Positions 1 to 7,932 of a stretch of 34,076 nt of DNA are shown piece by piece (the stretch's first letter is position 1; every line of letters begins with the position of its first letter). Source of the stretch: Atopobiaceae bacterium UBA1367 (GTDB taxonomy: Bacteria; Actinomycetota; Coriobacteriia; Coriobacteriales; Atopobiaceae); contig DBRN01000018.1 in the NCBI GenBank assembly GCA_002305995.1, positions 1 through 34,076 on the forward strand. Direction: 5' to 3'. A model generated the notes under the pieces. The model was not told the origin of the DNA. It worked only from the letters and a program-made list of their open reading frames with translations, and made no database searches. Made by a program: the position numbers and the translations under genes.

Positions 1-152
1 TCCAGGATTCCCACCGCAGCCCCACCTTCTAAAACCCAATTGACTTTTACATAGCTGGCTCCTGGGTACATCATGGGCCTTTACGCAACGAGAAGGTCAA
101 GGGTGTGTCCCGATGTCGCCTGGTGAAGGGTGTTGCCGCGCGGGCGATGCCT

Positions 153-506
153 GGAAAGAAAAATGCCGACCTGTGATGGCCTGAGGCCCGCGGTGGAAAG
201 GAAAACGTCGAGTTGTGCAGTGCCGGGGCCCGAGGCGGAAAGGAAAACCCCGAGTTGTGCGGGCTCAGGGCTGGCAGCGGAAAGGAAAACGTCGAGTTGT
301 GCGTACCGGTAAGCTCACAAGTCCAGGAAAAGCTTTCCGACACGGACTCTAACCTCGCACAACTCGGGCTTTTCCTTTCCGGAACCAGGGTCCGGCCCTC
401 ACAACTCGGGCTTTTCCTTTCCGCCAGAGAGTCGTGCCCCTCACAACTCGACGTTTTCCTTTCCGGAACCGGAGCGCAGCCCGCACAACTCGGGATTTTC
501 CTTTCC
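153..506. repeat. 42-bp-period inverted repeat array 1 (9 copies)
   Basis: Nine copies of a 24-nt core occur at an exact 42-nt period. Forward cores, beginning GGAAAGGAAAA and ending CGAGTTGTGC, start at 153, 195, 237 and 279. Reverse-complement cores start at 315, 357, 399, 441 and 483. The 18-nt segments between cores are GC-rich and only loosely conserved. The two half-arrays face each other across a 12-nt centre (303-314), so the whole is a large interrupted palindrome. The core at 153 is the most degenerate forward copy, and the one at 315 is a distinct variant. Because 42 bp is four B-DNA turns at 10.5 bp per turn, all cores within a half would lie on one helix face. The array lies upstream of the nitrogenase-like operon. 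Its function is unknown; protein binding, RNA folding and termination are all possible. Confidence 0.93.
315..338 (-). repeat. Central variant copy of array 1
   Basis: This is the first reverse-strand copy next to the inversion point. Read on the minus strand it is GGAAAGC, then TTTTCC, then TGGACTTGTGA. The A-tract of the ordinary core is replaced by a T-tract, which creates a short internal palindrome. Nearly the same variant sits at the inversion point of array 2 (29768-29791), there on the plus strand. The 42-nt phase with its neighbour at 357 is kept. Confidence 0.8.
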
Positions 507-517
507 AACGGGGACAC

Positions 518-539
518 TGGCACAAGGGGCACGTTTCCC
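518..539 (+). repeat. GGCACAAGGG-type repeat flanking array 1
   Basis: Just outside array 1 is TGGCACAAGGGGCACGTTTC. The TGGCACAAGGG segment recurs on the minus strand just outside array 2 (30117-30127), and GGCACAAGGGG recurs, inverted, in the coding repeats at 10414-10542. This looks like a second small dispersed repeat family. Nothing can be said about its function. Confidence 0.5.
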
Positions 540-827
540 ATCACGCGCGAGGATGAGCGCCCCTGTTCGTGTAGAATGGCTGCGAGAGGGCGGGGACACA
601 GTCCCCGCCGCGGGCGCACCAGCCTGACCGAGAGGGCCAGCAAGAGGGCTCGACCGGGAAGGGCTGCGCGTCACGTACGGTTGCGGACCTGACGGAGAGA
701 GCGATCTTCGATCCGAAAGGGCACGGACGCAAGACGGTGAGCACAGCGGCCTGTGGCCGCGCACCATCTCCTGGCCCCCTGTGGACGAAAACGCCTTCTT
801 CGCGTGGCCTTTGGGGGGCCTGGAGAG
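540..827 (+). promoter_or_regulatory. Gene-free leader of the nitrogenase-like operon
   Basis: These 288 nt between array 1 and the NifH-like gene hold no convincing gene. A TAGAAT at 572-577 (five of six matches to the -10 consensus) could be a promoter, but no good -35 is visible. Downstream are a perfect 9-bp stem with an ACA loop (589-609) and a GCGGCC/GGCCGC hairpin (746-760) nested inside a GGTG/CACC pairing (736-739 with 762-765). A GGCC/GGCC pairing at 806-820 lies close to the ribosome binding site. A long structured leader would suit post-transcriptional control, but I recognise no named riboswitch. Confidence 0.35.
589..609 (+). other. Perfect 9-bp hairpin in leader
   Basis: GGCGGGGAC and GTCCCCGCC are separated by a three-base ACA loop. 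No T-run follows, so this is not a canonical intrinsic terminator. It lies just after the possible -10 at 572-577 and would be at the very 5' end of the transcript, where it could stabilise the mRNA or attenuate transcription. Confidence 0.55.
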
Positions 828-1589
828 ATGCTGAAGATCGCGATCTATGGCAAGGGCGGCATCGGCAAGTCGACCATCACGAGCAACCTGTCGGCGGCAT
901 TCGCCACCCTGGGCAGGCGCGTGATCCAGATCGGCTGTGACCCCAAGGCCGACTCCACCATCAACCTGCTGGGTGGCATGCCCCTGCGCCCGGTCATGGA
1001 CTACCTGCGTGAGGAGGGCGCCGAGCCCACCCGCTTGGAGGACATCTCCCAGCAGGGCTTTGGCAATGTGCTCTGCATCGAGACCGGGGGCCCCACGCCT
1101 GGCCTGGGCTGTGCCGGTCGCGGCATCATAGCGACCTTCGATCTCCTGGAGGACTGCCGCCTCTTTGAGACCTACCGCCCCGACGTCGTGCTCTACGACG
1201 TGTTGGGCGACGTCGTGTGCGGTGGCTTCACGGCACCCATCCGCGAGGGCTATGCCGACAAGGTGCTCATCGTCACGAGTGGCGAGAAGATGGCCCTCTA
1301 CGCGGCCGGCAACATCAGCACCGCCGTCCGCAACTTCGCGGACCGCGGCTATGCGCGCGTGCACGGCGTCATCCTCAACCACCGCAACGTCCCTGACGAA
1401 TACGAGAGGGTCAGGGCCTTCGCCGACGAGCGTGGGCTTGACATCGTGGGGGAGATAGAGCGCTCGGATGACATCAACCGCTGCGAGGACCAGGGGATGA
1501 CCGTCATCGAGGCGGACCCCACCCTGCCCATCTCGCGCGCCTTCCTGGGCCTCGCCCAGCGTCTCCTGAAAGATGAGGACGTCGCATGA
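828..1589 (+). CDS. NifH-like [4Fe-4S] ATPase reductase
   Basis: This 253-aa protein belongs to the NifH/BchL/CfbC family of homodimeric iron proteins that pass electrons to a component-1-like partner at the cost of ATP. It has the Walker A loop GKGGIGKST at residues 8-16, CDPKADS at about 37-43, and the two cysteines that bind the bridging cluster: C95 in GLGCAGRG and C131 in DVLGDVVCGGF. The arginine that is ADP-ribosylated in some NifH proteins is present (R98). I chose the ATG at 828, behind GGAG, because family members start only a few residues before the P-loop; an upstream in-frame start at 753 adds unrelated residues. The gene ends in an ATGA overlap with the fused component-1-like gene, so the two products are very likely partners. 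The substrate is unknown. Confidence 0.9.
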   Translation: MLKIAIYGKGGIGKSTITSNLSAAFATLGRRVIQIGCDPKADSTINLLGGMPLRPVMDYLREEGAEPTRLEDISQQGFGNVLCIETGGPTPGLGCAGRGIIATFDLLEDCRLFETYRPDVVLYDVLGDVVCGGFTAPIREGYADKVLIVTSGEKMALYAAGNISTAVRNFADRGYARVHGVILNHRNVPDEYERVRAFADERGLDIVGEIERSDDINRCEDQGMTVIEADPTLPISRAFLGLAQRLLKDEDVA

Positions 1590-4156
1590 GCGAGCCGATT
1601 ACATCACTCGTGAGCCGGTCCGACGGGCGCGCCGTGGGGAGCCTGGGGGCAGCCGGGCACCGGGTCGCCTTCCATACCGCGGGCGAGCTCTGGGATCGAG
1701 GCAAGGATGACATGCCCTCCGATCTGGTCGCGAGCGAGCACCTCATCTACAGCTCGCCCGCCGCGCTCTCGTTCAACTCCCCGGGCGCCGAGGGCTTTGG
1801 CGTCAAGCGTGCAGGGCTCTCCATCCCAGGCTCGGTGATGCTGATCGTGTCGCCGGGCTGCTGCGGTCGCAACACGAGCTCCATCTCGTCACTGCCAGGC
1901 TACGAGGGCCGCTTCTTCTACCTCACGATGGGGGAGACCGACCTCGTCACGGGTCGTCACCTCGACCGCATTCCCAAGGCGGTTGCCGCGGTGTGCGCGG
2001 GGCTTGCGCAGCCACCGTCCGTGGTCATGGTCTGCATCACCTGCGTGGATGCCCTTCTGGGCACGGACATGGAGCGCGTGTGCAGGAGGGCCGAGGCGCT
2101 CGCCGGCGTGCGCGTGCGGCCCTGCTACATGTATGCGCTCACGCGTGAGGGCCGTCGTCCGCCCATGGTGCACGTGCGCCAGTCGCTCTACTCGCTGCTC
2201 GAGCCACGGCGACGCGACCCGCGCTCCTGCAACCTCCTGGGCTTCTTCGCGCCGGTCGAGAGGGGCTCCGACCTCAGGGTGCTCCTGCGGCAGGCGAGCC
2301 TGCGCCATATCCGCGAGATCTCGACCTCTGCCGACTACGATGACTTCCAGCGCATGGCCTCGGCCAACTTCAACCTCGTCCTGAACCCTGAGGCACGCGC
2401 GGCGGCCCAGGACCTCCGGGAGCGGCTGGGCACGCCCTACATCGAGCTCGCCCGCCTGTACCAGGTGGATCGCATCCGTCGCCAGTACGATGCCCTGGCC
2501 TCGGCCTTGGGCGTGCGCTTTGACCAGGCTGCGTTCGAGGCCGAGGCCCAACAGGCCGCACGATCCTTCGTCGCCCGCCATGGCGGCGAGGTCTTCGCGG
2601 TGGGCGAGTGCGCCAACGCCGACCCCTTCGAGCTGGCGGTCGCCCTCGTGCGCGCGGGCCTCGGGGTTGCCGAGATCTTTGGCACGCTCTCGCCCGAGCG
2701 CTACGTCTACCTGCGCCACCTTGCCGCGCTGAGCCCTGACACGCGCATCTACTCAAATCTCGGCCCTTCGATGATCCACTACGATCCCGCTGGTTCGGGC
2801 GTGACCGTCACCATCGGGCGCGATGCCGGCTCCTATCATCCCTCCTGCCCCAACCTCGCGTGGAGCGACGAGGAGCAGCCCTTTGGCTACCGGGCCGTGA
2901 GCGGGTTCTTCTCGGCGCTCGACGGCCTGCTGTCGGGTGGCGGGCGGGGTCGCGGCAACGCGCTCTCGCTTGCCGACGAGCACCGTGCGGCCATGAGCCG
3001 ACCGGTCGGGGAGGGCGCTTGCGACCTGGTCCAGCTGCCTTCGGGGTGCGCGGTCCCGCCCCCGGCGCACGAGGTGAGGGGCCTGAGGCGCGCGCTGACC
3101 CCCTTTGCCCCCGACCAGTCGGGCGCCATCGCCGTGCTCTATGGGTTGGGCGGCATGTCCGTTGTCGTGGACGCGGGCGGCTGCACGGGCAACATCTGCG
3201 GCTTTGACGAGCCGCGCTGGTTCGAGGGCAGAGATGCCGTCTTCAGTGCCGGCCTGCGTGACATGGATGCCATCCTCGGTCGCGACGACCTGTTGGTGGA
3301 AAAGCTCGCGGATGCCGCAGCACAGGCGGGCGCATCCTTTGCGACCCTCGTGGGCACGCCCGTCCCCGCGGTCATCGGCACCGACCTGCATGCCGTGGCG
3401 CGCATGGTCGAGCGGCGCGTCGGCCTGCCCTGCCTGGCCGTGGAAACCGACGGCATGGCGCTTTACGACAAGGGGGCCGAGAAGGCCTACCGTGCGCTCC
3501 TTGAGGCCTTCGCCGGCAGGGACGCCGGTGGCGGGGACAATCCTGCGGCCGCTGAGGTCGAGCCAGGTCTCATCGGTGTCTTGGGCGCGACCCCGCTCGA
3601 TCTCACCGACCCCACGACGGGAGAGCGCCTCGCCGCCCACCTGCGCGGACAGGGATGGCGTCGCGTCGTCTGCTTTGGCATGGGGGCATGCCTCGATGAC
3701 GTGCGCGCAGCCGGCAGGGCCGAGCGCAACCTCGTGGTGGCGCCTGCCGGCCTCGCTGCGGCCCGGTGGCTCCAGCGTCGCTTCGGTACGCCCTTCGACG
3801 TCGACTTCCCGTTGGCAGACCGCCTGCTCCCAGCCGTTGACTGGACGGGAAGGCGCGTGCTGGTGGTTCATCAGCAGGTTATGGCCGATGCCCTGAGGCG
3901 GCGTCTTTTGGGGCACGGGGCGGCGTCCGTCACGACTGCGACCTTCTTCTGCCAGCCGAGCGAGGCCACGCGCGAGGGGGACCACTCCCTGCGCGAGGAG
4001 GGCGACGTCGCCCGTGCCGTGGCCAGCATGGGAGCTGACGTCATCCTCGCCGACCGGGTCCTGCGCCCGCTCGTGCCCGACTTCTCGGGCGACTTCTTCG
4101 ACATGCCGCACTTCGCGCTCTCGGGCAGCCTCTGCTCGCTGTGGGGCGGTGAGTAG
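1586..4156 (+). CDS. Fused NifD-NifK-like component 1 protein
   Basis: This 856-aa protein joins two nitrogenase-component-1-type halves. The N-terminal half (about 1-455) resembles an alpha subunit: C92-C93 in SPGCCGR, and C150 and C153 in CITCVDALLGTD, fall where NifD-type proteins carry P-cluster or [4Fe-4S] ligands. C421 lies late in this half. A Gly/Arg-rich linker around 450-460 leads to a beta-like half (about 505-856) with C533 and C538 in GGCTGNICGFDEPRWF. The beta half is a clear paralogue of the protein at 10398, sharing DAI-G-DD-LVE and LVG-PVP blocks. D and K are normally separate genes, so the fusion is unusual. It starts in an ATGA overlap with the NifH-like gene. It may be the catalytic component, or a NifEN-like scaffold, since a second pair exists downstream. 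Confidence 0.85.
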   Translation: MSEPITSLVSRSDGRAVGSLGAAGHRVAFHTAGELWDRGKDDMPSDLVASEHLIYSSPAALSFNSPGAEGFGVKRAGLSIPGSVMLIVSPGCCGRNTSSISSLPGYEGRFFYLTMGETDLVTGRHLDRIPKAVAAVCAGLAQPPSVVMVCITCVDALLGTDMERVCRRAEALAGVRVRPCYMYALTREGRRPPMVHVRQSLYSLLEPRRRDPRSCNLLGFFAPVERGSDLRVLLRQASLRHIREISTSADYDDFQRMASANFNLVLNPEARAAAQDLRERLGTPYIELARLYQVDRIRRQYDALASALGVRFDQAAFEAEAQQAARSFVARHGGEVFAVGECANADPFELAVALVRAGLGVAEIFGTLSPERYVYLRHLAALSPDTRIYSNLGPSMIHYDPAGSGVTVTIGRDAGSYHPSCPNLAWSDEEQPFGYRAVSGFFSALDGLLSGGGRGRGNALSLADEHRAAMSRPVGEGACDLVQLPSGCAVPPPAHEVRGLRRALTPFAPDQSGAIAVLYGLGGMSVVVDAGGCTGNICGFDEPRWFEGRDAVFSAGLRDMDAILGRDDLLVEKLADAAAQAGASFATLVGTPVPAVIGTDLHAVARMVERRVGLPCLAVETDGMALYDKGAEKAYRALLEAFAGRDAGGGDNPAAAEVEPGLIGVLGATPLDLTDPTTGERLAAHLRGQGWRRVVCFGMGACLDDVRAAGRAERNLVVAPAGLAAARWLQRRFGTPFDVDFPLADRLLPAVDWTGRRVLVVHQQVMADALRRRLLGHGAASVTTATFFCQPSEATREGDHSLREEGDVARAVASMGADVILADRVLRPLVPDFSGDFFDMPHFALSGSLCSLWGGE

Positions 4157-4157
4157 C

Positions 4158-6638
4158 ATGGTCGTCCCGGCTGGGGAGGGTGCCCTCGTGACCCGTCGCC
4201 TGCGCGTGCATGGCATCGTGCAGGGCGTGGGCTTTCGCCCCACGGTCTCGCGCCATGCCGCTGCGACCGGCGTCGGTGGGAGCGTCTGCAACAAGGGTCC
4301 CTACGTCGAGATCCTCGCCCAGGGCACGCCCGGACAGGTGGGTGCCTTCGCCGAGCTCCTGCGCACCCACCCGCCCGCTCGTGCCGAGATCGTCGGCATC
4401 GACTCCGAGGACCTTGTGGGGCCGGAGGTTCCGCGCTACGACGACTTCGATATCGTCGAGAGCGAGAGGACCGCGGGCGAGGTCTACGTCTCGCCGGACA
4501 TCGCGGTCTGCGACGAGTGCGCACGCGAGCTCTTCGATTCCACCAACCGCCGCTACCTGCACCCCTTCATCAACTGCACCTGCTGCGGGCCCCGTCTCAC
4601 CATCCTCGACGCCCTGCCCTACGACCGCGAGCGCACGAGCATGGGCGGCTTTCCGATGTGCGCCACCTGCGAGGGCGAGTATCACAGCCCGGCCTCGCGG
4701 CGCTACGACGCCCAGCCGGTCTGCTGCAACGACTGCGGTCCCGAGGTCTTCCTCCTGGGTCGTGCCGAGCGGGGGAGCGTGGCCATCACTGCGGCACGTC
4801 GCGCCATCGCCGGGGGTGGCATCGTGGCGGTCAAGGGCATCGGCGGCTTCCACCTGTGCTGCGATGCCACGGACGAGGCTGCCGTCAGACGCCTGCGCAC
4901 GCGCAAGCACCGTCCTCAGAAGCCCTTCGCCGTCATGATGCGCGACCTTGACGTCGTGCGGCGCGAGTGCCTGCCAACGCCCGAGCAGGAGGGGATCCTC
5001 GACGACCATCGCAAGCCCATCGTCCTGCTCGACCGGCGGCGGGGCGGCATGCTTACCACCGACGTGGCACCCGGCAACCCACGCGTCGGCGTCATGCTGC
5101 CGTACGCGCCCGTCCAGCTGTTGCTCCTCTCCTACGACGATGATGTTCGCATGCCCGACTGCCTGGTCATGACCAGCGGCAACGTCTCGGGCGCGCCCAT
5201 CTGCCACAACGACGAGGAAGCGCGCCAGGAACTGGTGCCCCTGGCCGACCTCGTGCTCACCAACGACCGTCCCATCCGCACGCGCGCCGATGACTCGGTC
5301 GTGGACCTCTTCGAGGGGCGTCCGTACATGATCCGTCGCTCGCGGGGCTACGCGCCCCTTCCGATCCTGCTCTCGCGGGCGTTCGCGCATGGGCGTGGCG
5401 CGGACGGCGGCCTCCCGTCTGGCAGCATCAAGGTCCTGGCCGTGGGAGGCGAGCTCAAGAATGCCTTCTGCATGGGGACGGGGAGCCTCTTCTACCCGTC
5501 CGCATACGTTGGCGACCTGGCCGACCCACGCACCGTGGGTGCGCTCACGGAGACGATCGGGCGCATGGGACGCCTGCTCGAGATCGATCCCGAGATCGTG
5601 GCCTGCGACCTGCACCCTCGCTACAACGCCACCGCCGTGGCACGTCAGATCGCCGACGAGCGCGGGCTTCGCCTGCTGAGCGTGCAGCATCACCATGCGC
5701 ACGTGGTCTCCTGCATGGCCGAGAACGACTGGGAAGAGCCCGTGATCGGCGTCGCCTTCGATGGCACCGGCTATGGCACGGACGGCAGCGTCTGGGGTGG
5801 CGAGCTCATGACCTGCGACTACCACGGCTTCGAGCGCGTGGGCAGCATCGAGCCGTTCGTCCAGGTGGGCGGCGACAGCTCTGCGCGCGAGGGCTGGCGC
5901 ATCGCGGTGGCGCTGCTCGGGGACATCGCGAGCGACCGCGACGAGGCCCTCGACCTCGCGGGACGCCTCGGGCTCTGCGACGGGCCGTCTGCCCGCGTCC
6001 AGCTGGCCATGGTCGAGAGGCGCCTCAACGCCGTGACCTCCACCAGCGCGGGCCGCCTCTTTGACGCGGTGAGCGCCCTGCTCGGCATCAGGCGGGCGTC
6101 GACTTTCGAGGGGGAGGCCTCGATGGCGCTGCAGTTTGCGGCCGAGCGCCGTGCGGGGGACCTGCCTGCCGGGTGGCAGTCGGACGCCTGGGACGACCTG
6201 CCGTCCTTCTCGGTGGCGGACGACGGCAAGGCCGTGCTTGCGACGGGAGCCCTCGTGGAGCGGGTCATGCGTAGCCGCCTTTCCGGTGCGGACGTCGACG
6301 AGCTGGCCTTCCGCTTTCATGAGACGCTCGCCCGCATGGTCGCGGACGCCTGCGGGGAGCTGGCACGCAGGGGCGCCATCCGCACGGTGGCGCTCTCGGG
6401 GGGCTGCTATCAGAACCGCCTGCTGCTGGCCCTCACGAAGGGCCAGCTGAAGCGCCAGGGCCTCACGGTGCTCACGCACGGCCTCATCCCGCCCAACGAT
6501 GGGGGCATCGCGCTGGGGCAGGCCGTGGTCGCGGCCCAGTGGGTTCGTGACGAGGAGGAGGGTCGGGTGAGCGACGCGTGCGACGGGCGAAACCAGCGCA
6601 TCATGTGCGACGAGCTTTGGGACAGAGGGGGTATCTGA
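4158..6638 (+). CDS. hypF: Carbamoyltransferase HypF
   Basis: HypF (826 aa) uses carbamoyl phosphate and ATP to make carbamoyl-AMP and transfers the carbamoyl group to the C-terminal cysteine of HypE, the source of cyanide ligands on Fe(CN)2CO. The domains are in the usual order: acylphosphatase with VQGVGFRP (21-28) and N45; two zinc-finger units with cysteine pairs near 118/121, 140/143, 168/171 and 190/193; a YrdC-like domain (about 207-395); and a Kae1-like domain with HHHAH and FDGTGYG motifs. All parts look intact. ATG 4158 is one base after the previous stop. An in-frame GTG at 4188, behind GGGGAGGG, gives a shorter N-terminus and may be the real start. It lies between nitrogenase-like genes, with no hydrogenase gene in sight. 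Confidence 0.95.
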   Translation: MVVPAGEGALVTRRLRVHGIVQGVGFRPTVSRHAAATGVGGSVCNKGPYVEILAQGTPGQVGAFAELLRTHPPARAEIVGIDSEDLVGPEVPRYDDFDIVESERTAGEVYVSPDIAVCDECARELFDSTNRRYLHPFINCTCCGPRLTILDALPYDRERTSMGGFPMCATCEGEYHSPASRRYDAQPVCCNDCGPEVFLLGRAERGSVAITAARRAIAGGGIVAVKGIGGFHLCCDATDEAAVRRLRTRKHRPQKPFAVMMRDLDVVRRECLPTPEQEGILDDHRKPIVLLDRRRGGMLTTDVAPGNPRVGVMLPYAPVQLLLLSYDDDVRMPDCLVMTSGNVSGAPICHNDEEARQELVPLADLVLTNDRPIRTRADDSVVDLFEGRPYMIRRSRGYAPLPILLSRAFAHGRGADGGLPSGSIKVLAVGGELKNAFCMGTGSLFYPSAYVGDLADPRTVGALTETIGRMGRLLEIDPEIVACDLHPRYNATAVARQIADERGLRLLSVQHHHAHVVSCMAENDWEEPVIGVAFDGTGYGTDGSVWGGELMTCDYHGFERVGSIEPFVQVGGDSSAREGWRIAVALLGDIASDRDEALDLAGRLGLCDGPSARVQLAMVERRLNAVTSTSAGRLFDAVSALLGIRRASTFEGEASMALQFAAERRAGDLPAGWQSDAWDDLPSFSVADDGKAVLATGALVERVMRSRLSGADVDELAFRFHETLARMVADACGELARRGAIRTVALSGGCYQNRLLLALTKGQLKRQGLTVLTHGLIPPNDGGIALGQAVVAAQWVRDEEEGRVSDACDGRNQRIMCDELWDRGGI

Positions 6639-6639
6639 C

Positions 6640-6852
6640 ATGTGTGTAGGGCTTTCTGCCAGGGTGGTCAAGGTGAACGACGACGGCACGGCGCTCGTGG
6701 ACGCCACGGGTGCCCGTCGTGCGGTCTCGGCCCAGCTGCTCGACGACCTCGAGCCTGGCGACTACGTGATGGTCCATGCCGGCTCCGCCATCGCCAGGAT
6801 CACGGACGATGACGAGGCGGAGACCGACCAGCTCTTGGAGGAGTACCTATGA
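6640..6852 (+). CDS. hypC: HypC-family maturation chaperone
   Basis: This 70-aa protein has the HypC signature MCVG, in which the cysteine at position 2 helps hold the Fe(CN)2CO unit in complex with HypD. An OB-fold-like beta sequence follows (ARVVKVNDDGTALVDATG), then an acidic tail. It starts one base after the hypF stop and overlaps hypD by ATGA. In hydrogenase maturation HypC also docks the large subunit. Here its client may be one of the component-1-like proteins, which is inference. Confidence 0.92.
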   Translation: MCVGLSARVVKVNDDGTALVDATGARRAVSAQLLDDLEPGDYVMVHAGSAIARITDDDEAETDQLLEEYL

Positions 6853-7919
6853 CGCCCGCCATCGCCTTGAGAGATGGGGCGCGCCGGACGGCGAGGGAGG
6901 TGCTCACGGGCTATGAGGGCCCGCGGGTGCGCATCATGGAGGTATGCGGCACGCACACCCATGAGATCTTCCGTCAGGGCATTCGGAAGCTCCTGCCGCC
7001 ATCGATCGAGCTCGTCTCAGGGCCGGGATGTCCCGTCTGCGTGACGCCGGTGGGCTTCATCGACGAGGCTATCGCGCTTGCGCTCGATCACGGCTGCACC
7101 ATCGCGACCTTCGGTGACCTCATGCGTGTCCCGGGAAGCTCGCAGTCCTTGCAACAGGCCCGCGCCCAGGGAGCCGAGGTGAGGGTGGTCTACTCGCCCC
7201 AGGACGCCGAGGCCTATGCGGCGGCGCATCCGGGGGAGCGGGTCGCGTTCCTCTCCGTGGGCTTCGAGACCACCACTCCCTCGAGCTGCCTCGCGGTGCG
7301 GCAGGCCGTCGAGGATGGCGTGGGGAACTTCTCGCTGCTCACGGCCAACAAGACGATGCCCGGCGCGTACGAGGCCATGAGTGGGTCTGCGGACCTCTTC
7401 CTCTATCCCGGCCACGTCCATGCCATCACGGGCACCAGGGTCTGCGAGGACCTCGCATCCAGGGGCGTGAGCGGCGTGCTCGCGGGCTTCACGGCACGCG
7501 AGCTGGTCGCGGCCTTGGCCGTGGGCGTGACCAAGTTTGCCGTGGGTGATCCGTTCTTCGTCAACTGCTACCCGCGCGTCGTGACGGCCGAGGGCGCGCC
7601 TGCCGCCTGCCGCCTCGTGGACCAGATGATGGAGGCCTGCGACGCCCGCTGGCGCGGCATCGGCGTGATTCCTGGCTCGGGCATGCGCCTGCGGGAGTCG
7701 TATGCGGCGTTTGACGCCCGCAGGAGGTACGACCTGCCCCGCATCGAGGGCCGAGAGAACCGGGCCTGTCGCTGCGGCGAGGTGCTCAAGGGCGCCTGCG
7801 CGCCTATGGACTGCCCCCTGTTTGGCAAGGCCTGTACGCCCGACCACCCGGTGGGGGCTTGCATGGTCTCGGACGAGGGCTCGTGCTCCGCGTTCCATCG
7901 TTACGGCGTGGACGTCTAG
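6849..7919 (+). CDS. hypD: HypD, Fe(CN)2CO assembly protein
   Basis: HypD (356 aa) is the iron-sulfur scaffold on which, together with HypC, iron receives two cyanides and one CO. Conserved motifs are present: C33 in EVCGTHTHE, the C61/C64 thiol pair in GPGCPVCVTP, and a C-terminal cysteine-rich stretch from about residue 315 (CRCGEVLKG, CPLFGKAC) that binds a [4Fe-4S] cluster. Length and motif order are normal. It overlaps hypC by ATGA and is followed 13 nt later by hypE, so HypC, D and E should be made together. Confidence 0.95.
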   Translation: MTPAIALRDGARRTAREVLTGYEGPRVRIMEVCGTHTHEIFRQGIRKLLPPSIELVSGPGCPVCVTPVGFIDEAIALALDHGCTIATFGDLMRVPGSSQSLQQARAQGAEVRVVYSPQDAEAYAAAHPGERVAFLSVGFETTTPSSCLAVRQAVEDGVGNFSLLTANKTMPGAYEAMSGSADLFLYPGHVHAITGTRVCEDLASRGVSGVLAGFTARELVAALAVGVTKFAVGDPFFVNCYPRVVTAEGAPAACRLVDQMMEACDARWRGIGVIPGSGMRLRESYAAFDARRRYDLPRIEGRENRACRCGEVLKGACAPMDCPLFGKACTPDHPVGACMVSDEGSCSAFHRYGVDV

Positions 7920-7932
7920 GAAAGGGAATGGC

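Noticed and set aside
40..72. Promoter with TTGACT at 40-45
   Set aside because: No -10-like hexamer lies at a proper distance, and no gene follows before the array.
153..506. CRISPR array
   Set aside because: The regular core-spacer pattern looks CRISPR-like, but spacers are only 18 nt and partly alike, copies are inverted in the middle, whole units duplicate, and no cas gene is present.
71..643. Open reading frames through the 42-bp arrays on both strands
   Set aside because: They stay open because the 42-nt period equals 14 codons. They encode only the repeated ERKTPSCA-like or HNSxFSFP-like pattern, lack ribosome sites and change with strand.
690..765. GEMM (c-di-GMP) riboswitch
   Set aside because: GAAA, GGACGCAA and a following hairpin recall the motif, but the conserved first half (GGCAAACC) and the proper P1 pairing are missing.
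753..827. Upstream N-terminal extension of the NifH-like protein
   Set aside because: The extra 25 residues do not resemble the family, and GGAG sits directly before ATG 828.
828..4156. Protochlorophyllide/chlorophyllide reductase or CfbCD (F430) system
   Set aside because: No tetrapyrrole or methanogenesis genes are near, and the Hyp/Hyd neighbours do not belong to those pathways.
4041..6707. 888-aa minus-strand frame opposite hypF
   Set aside because: It is a shadow of the high-GC third-position bias of hypF, with no recognisable protein, and hypF has all family motifs.
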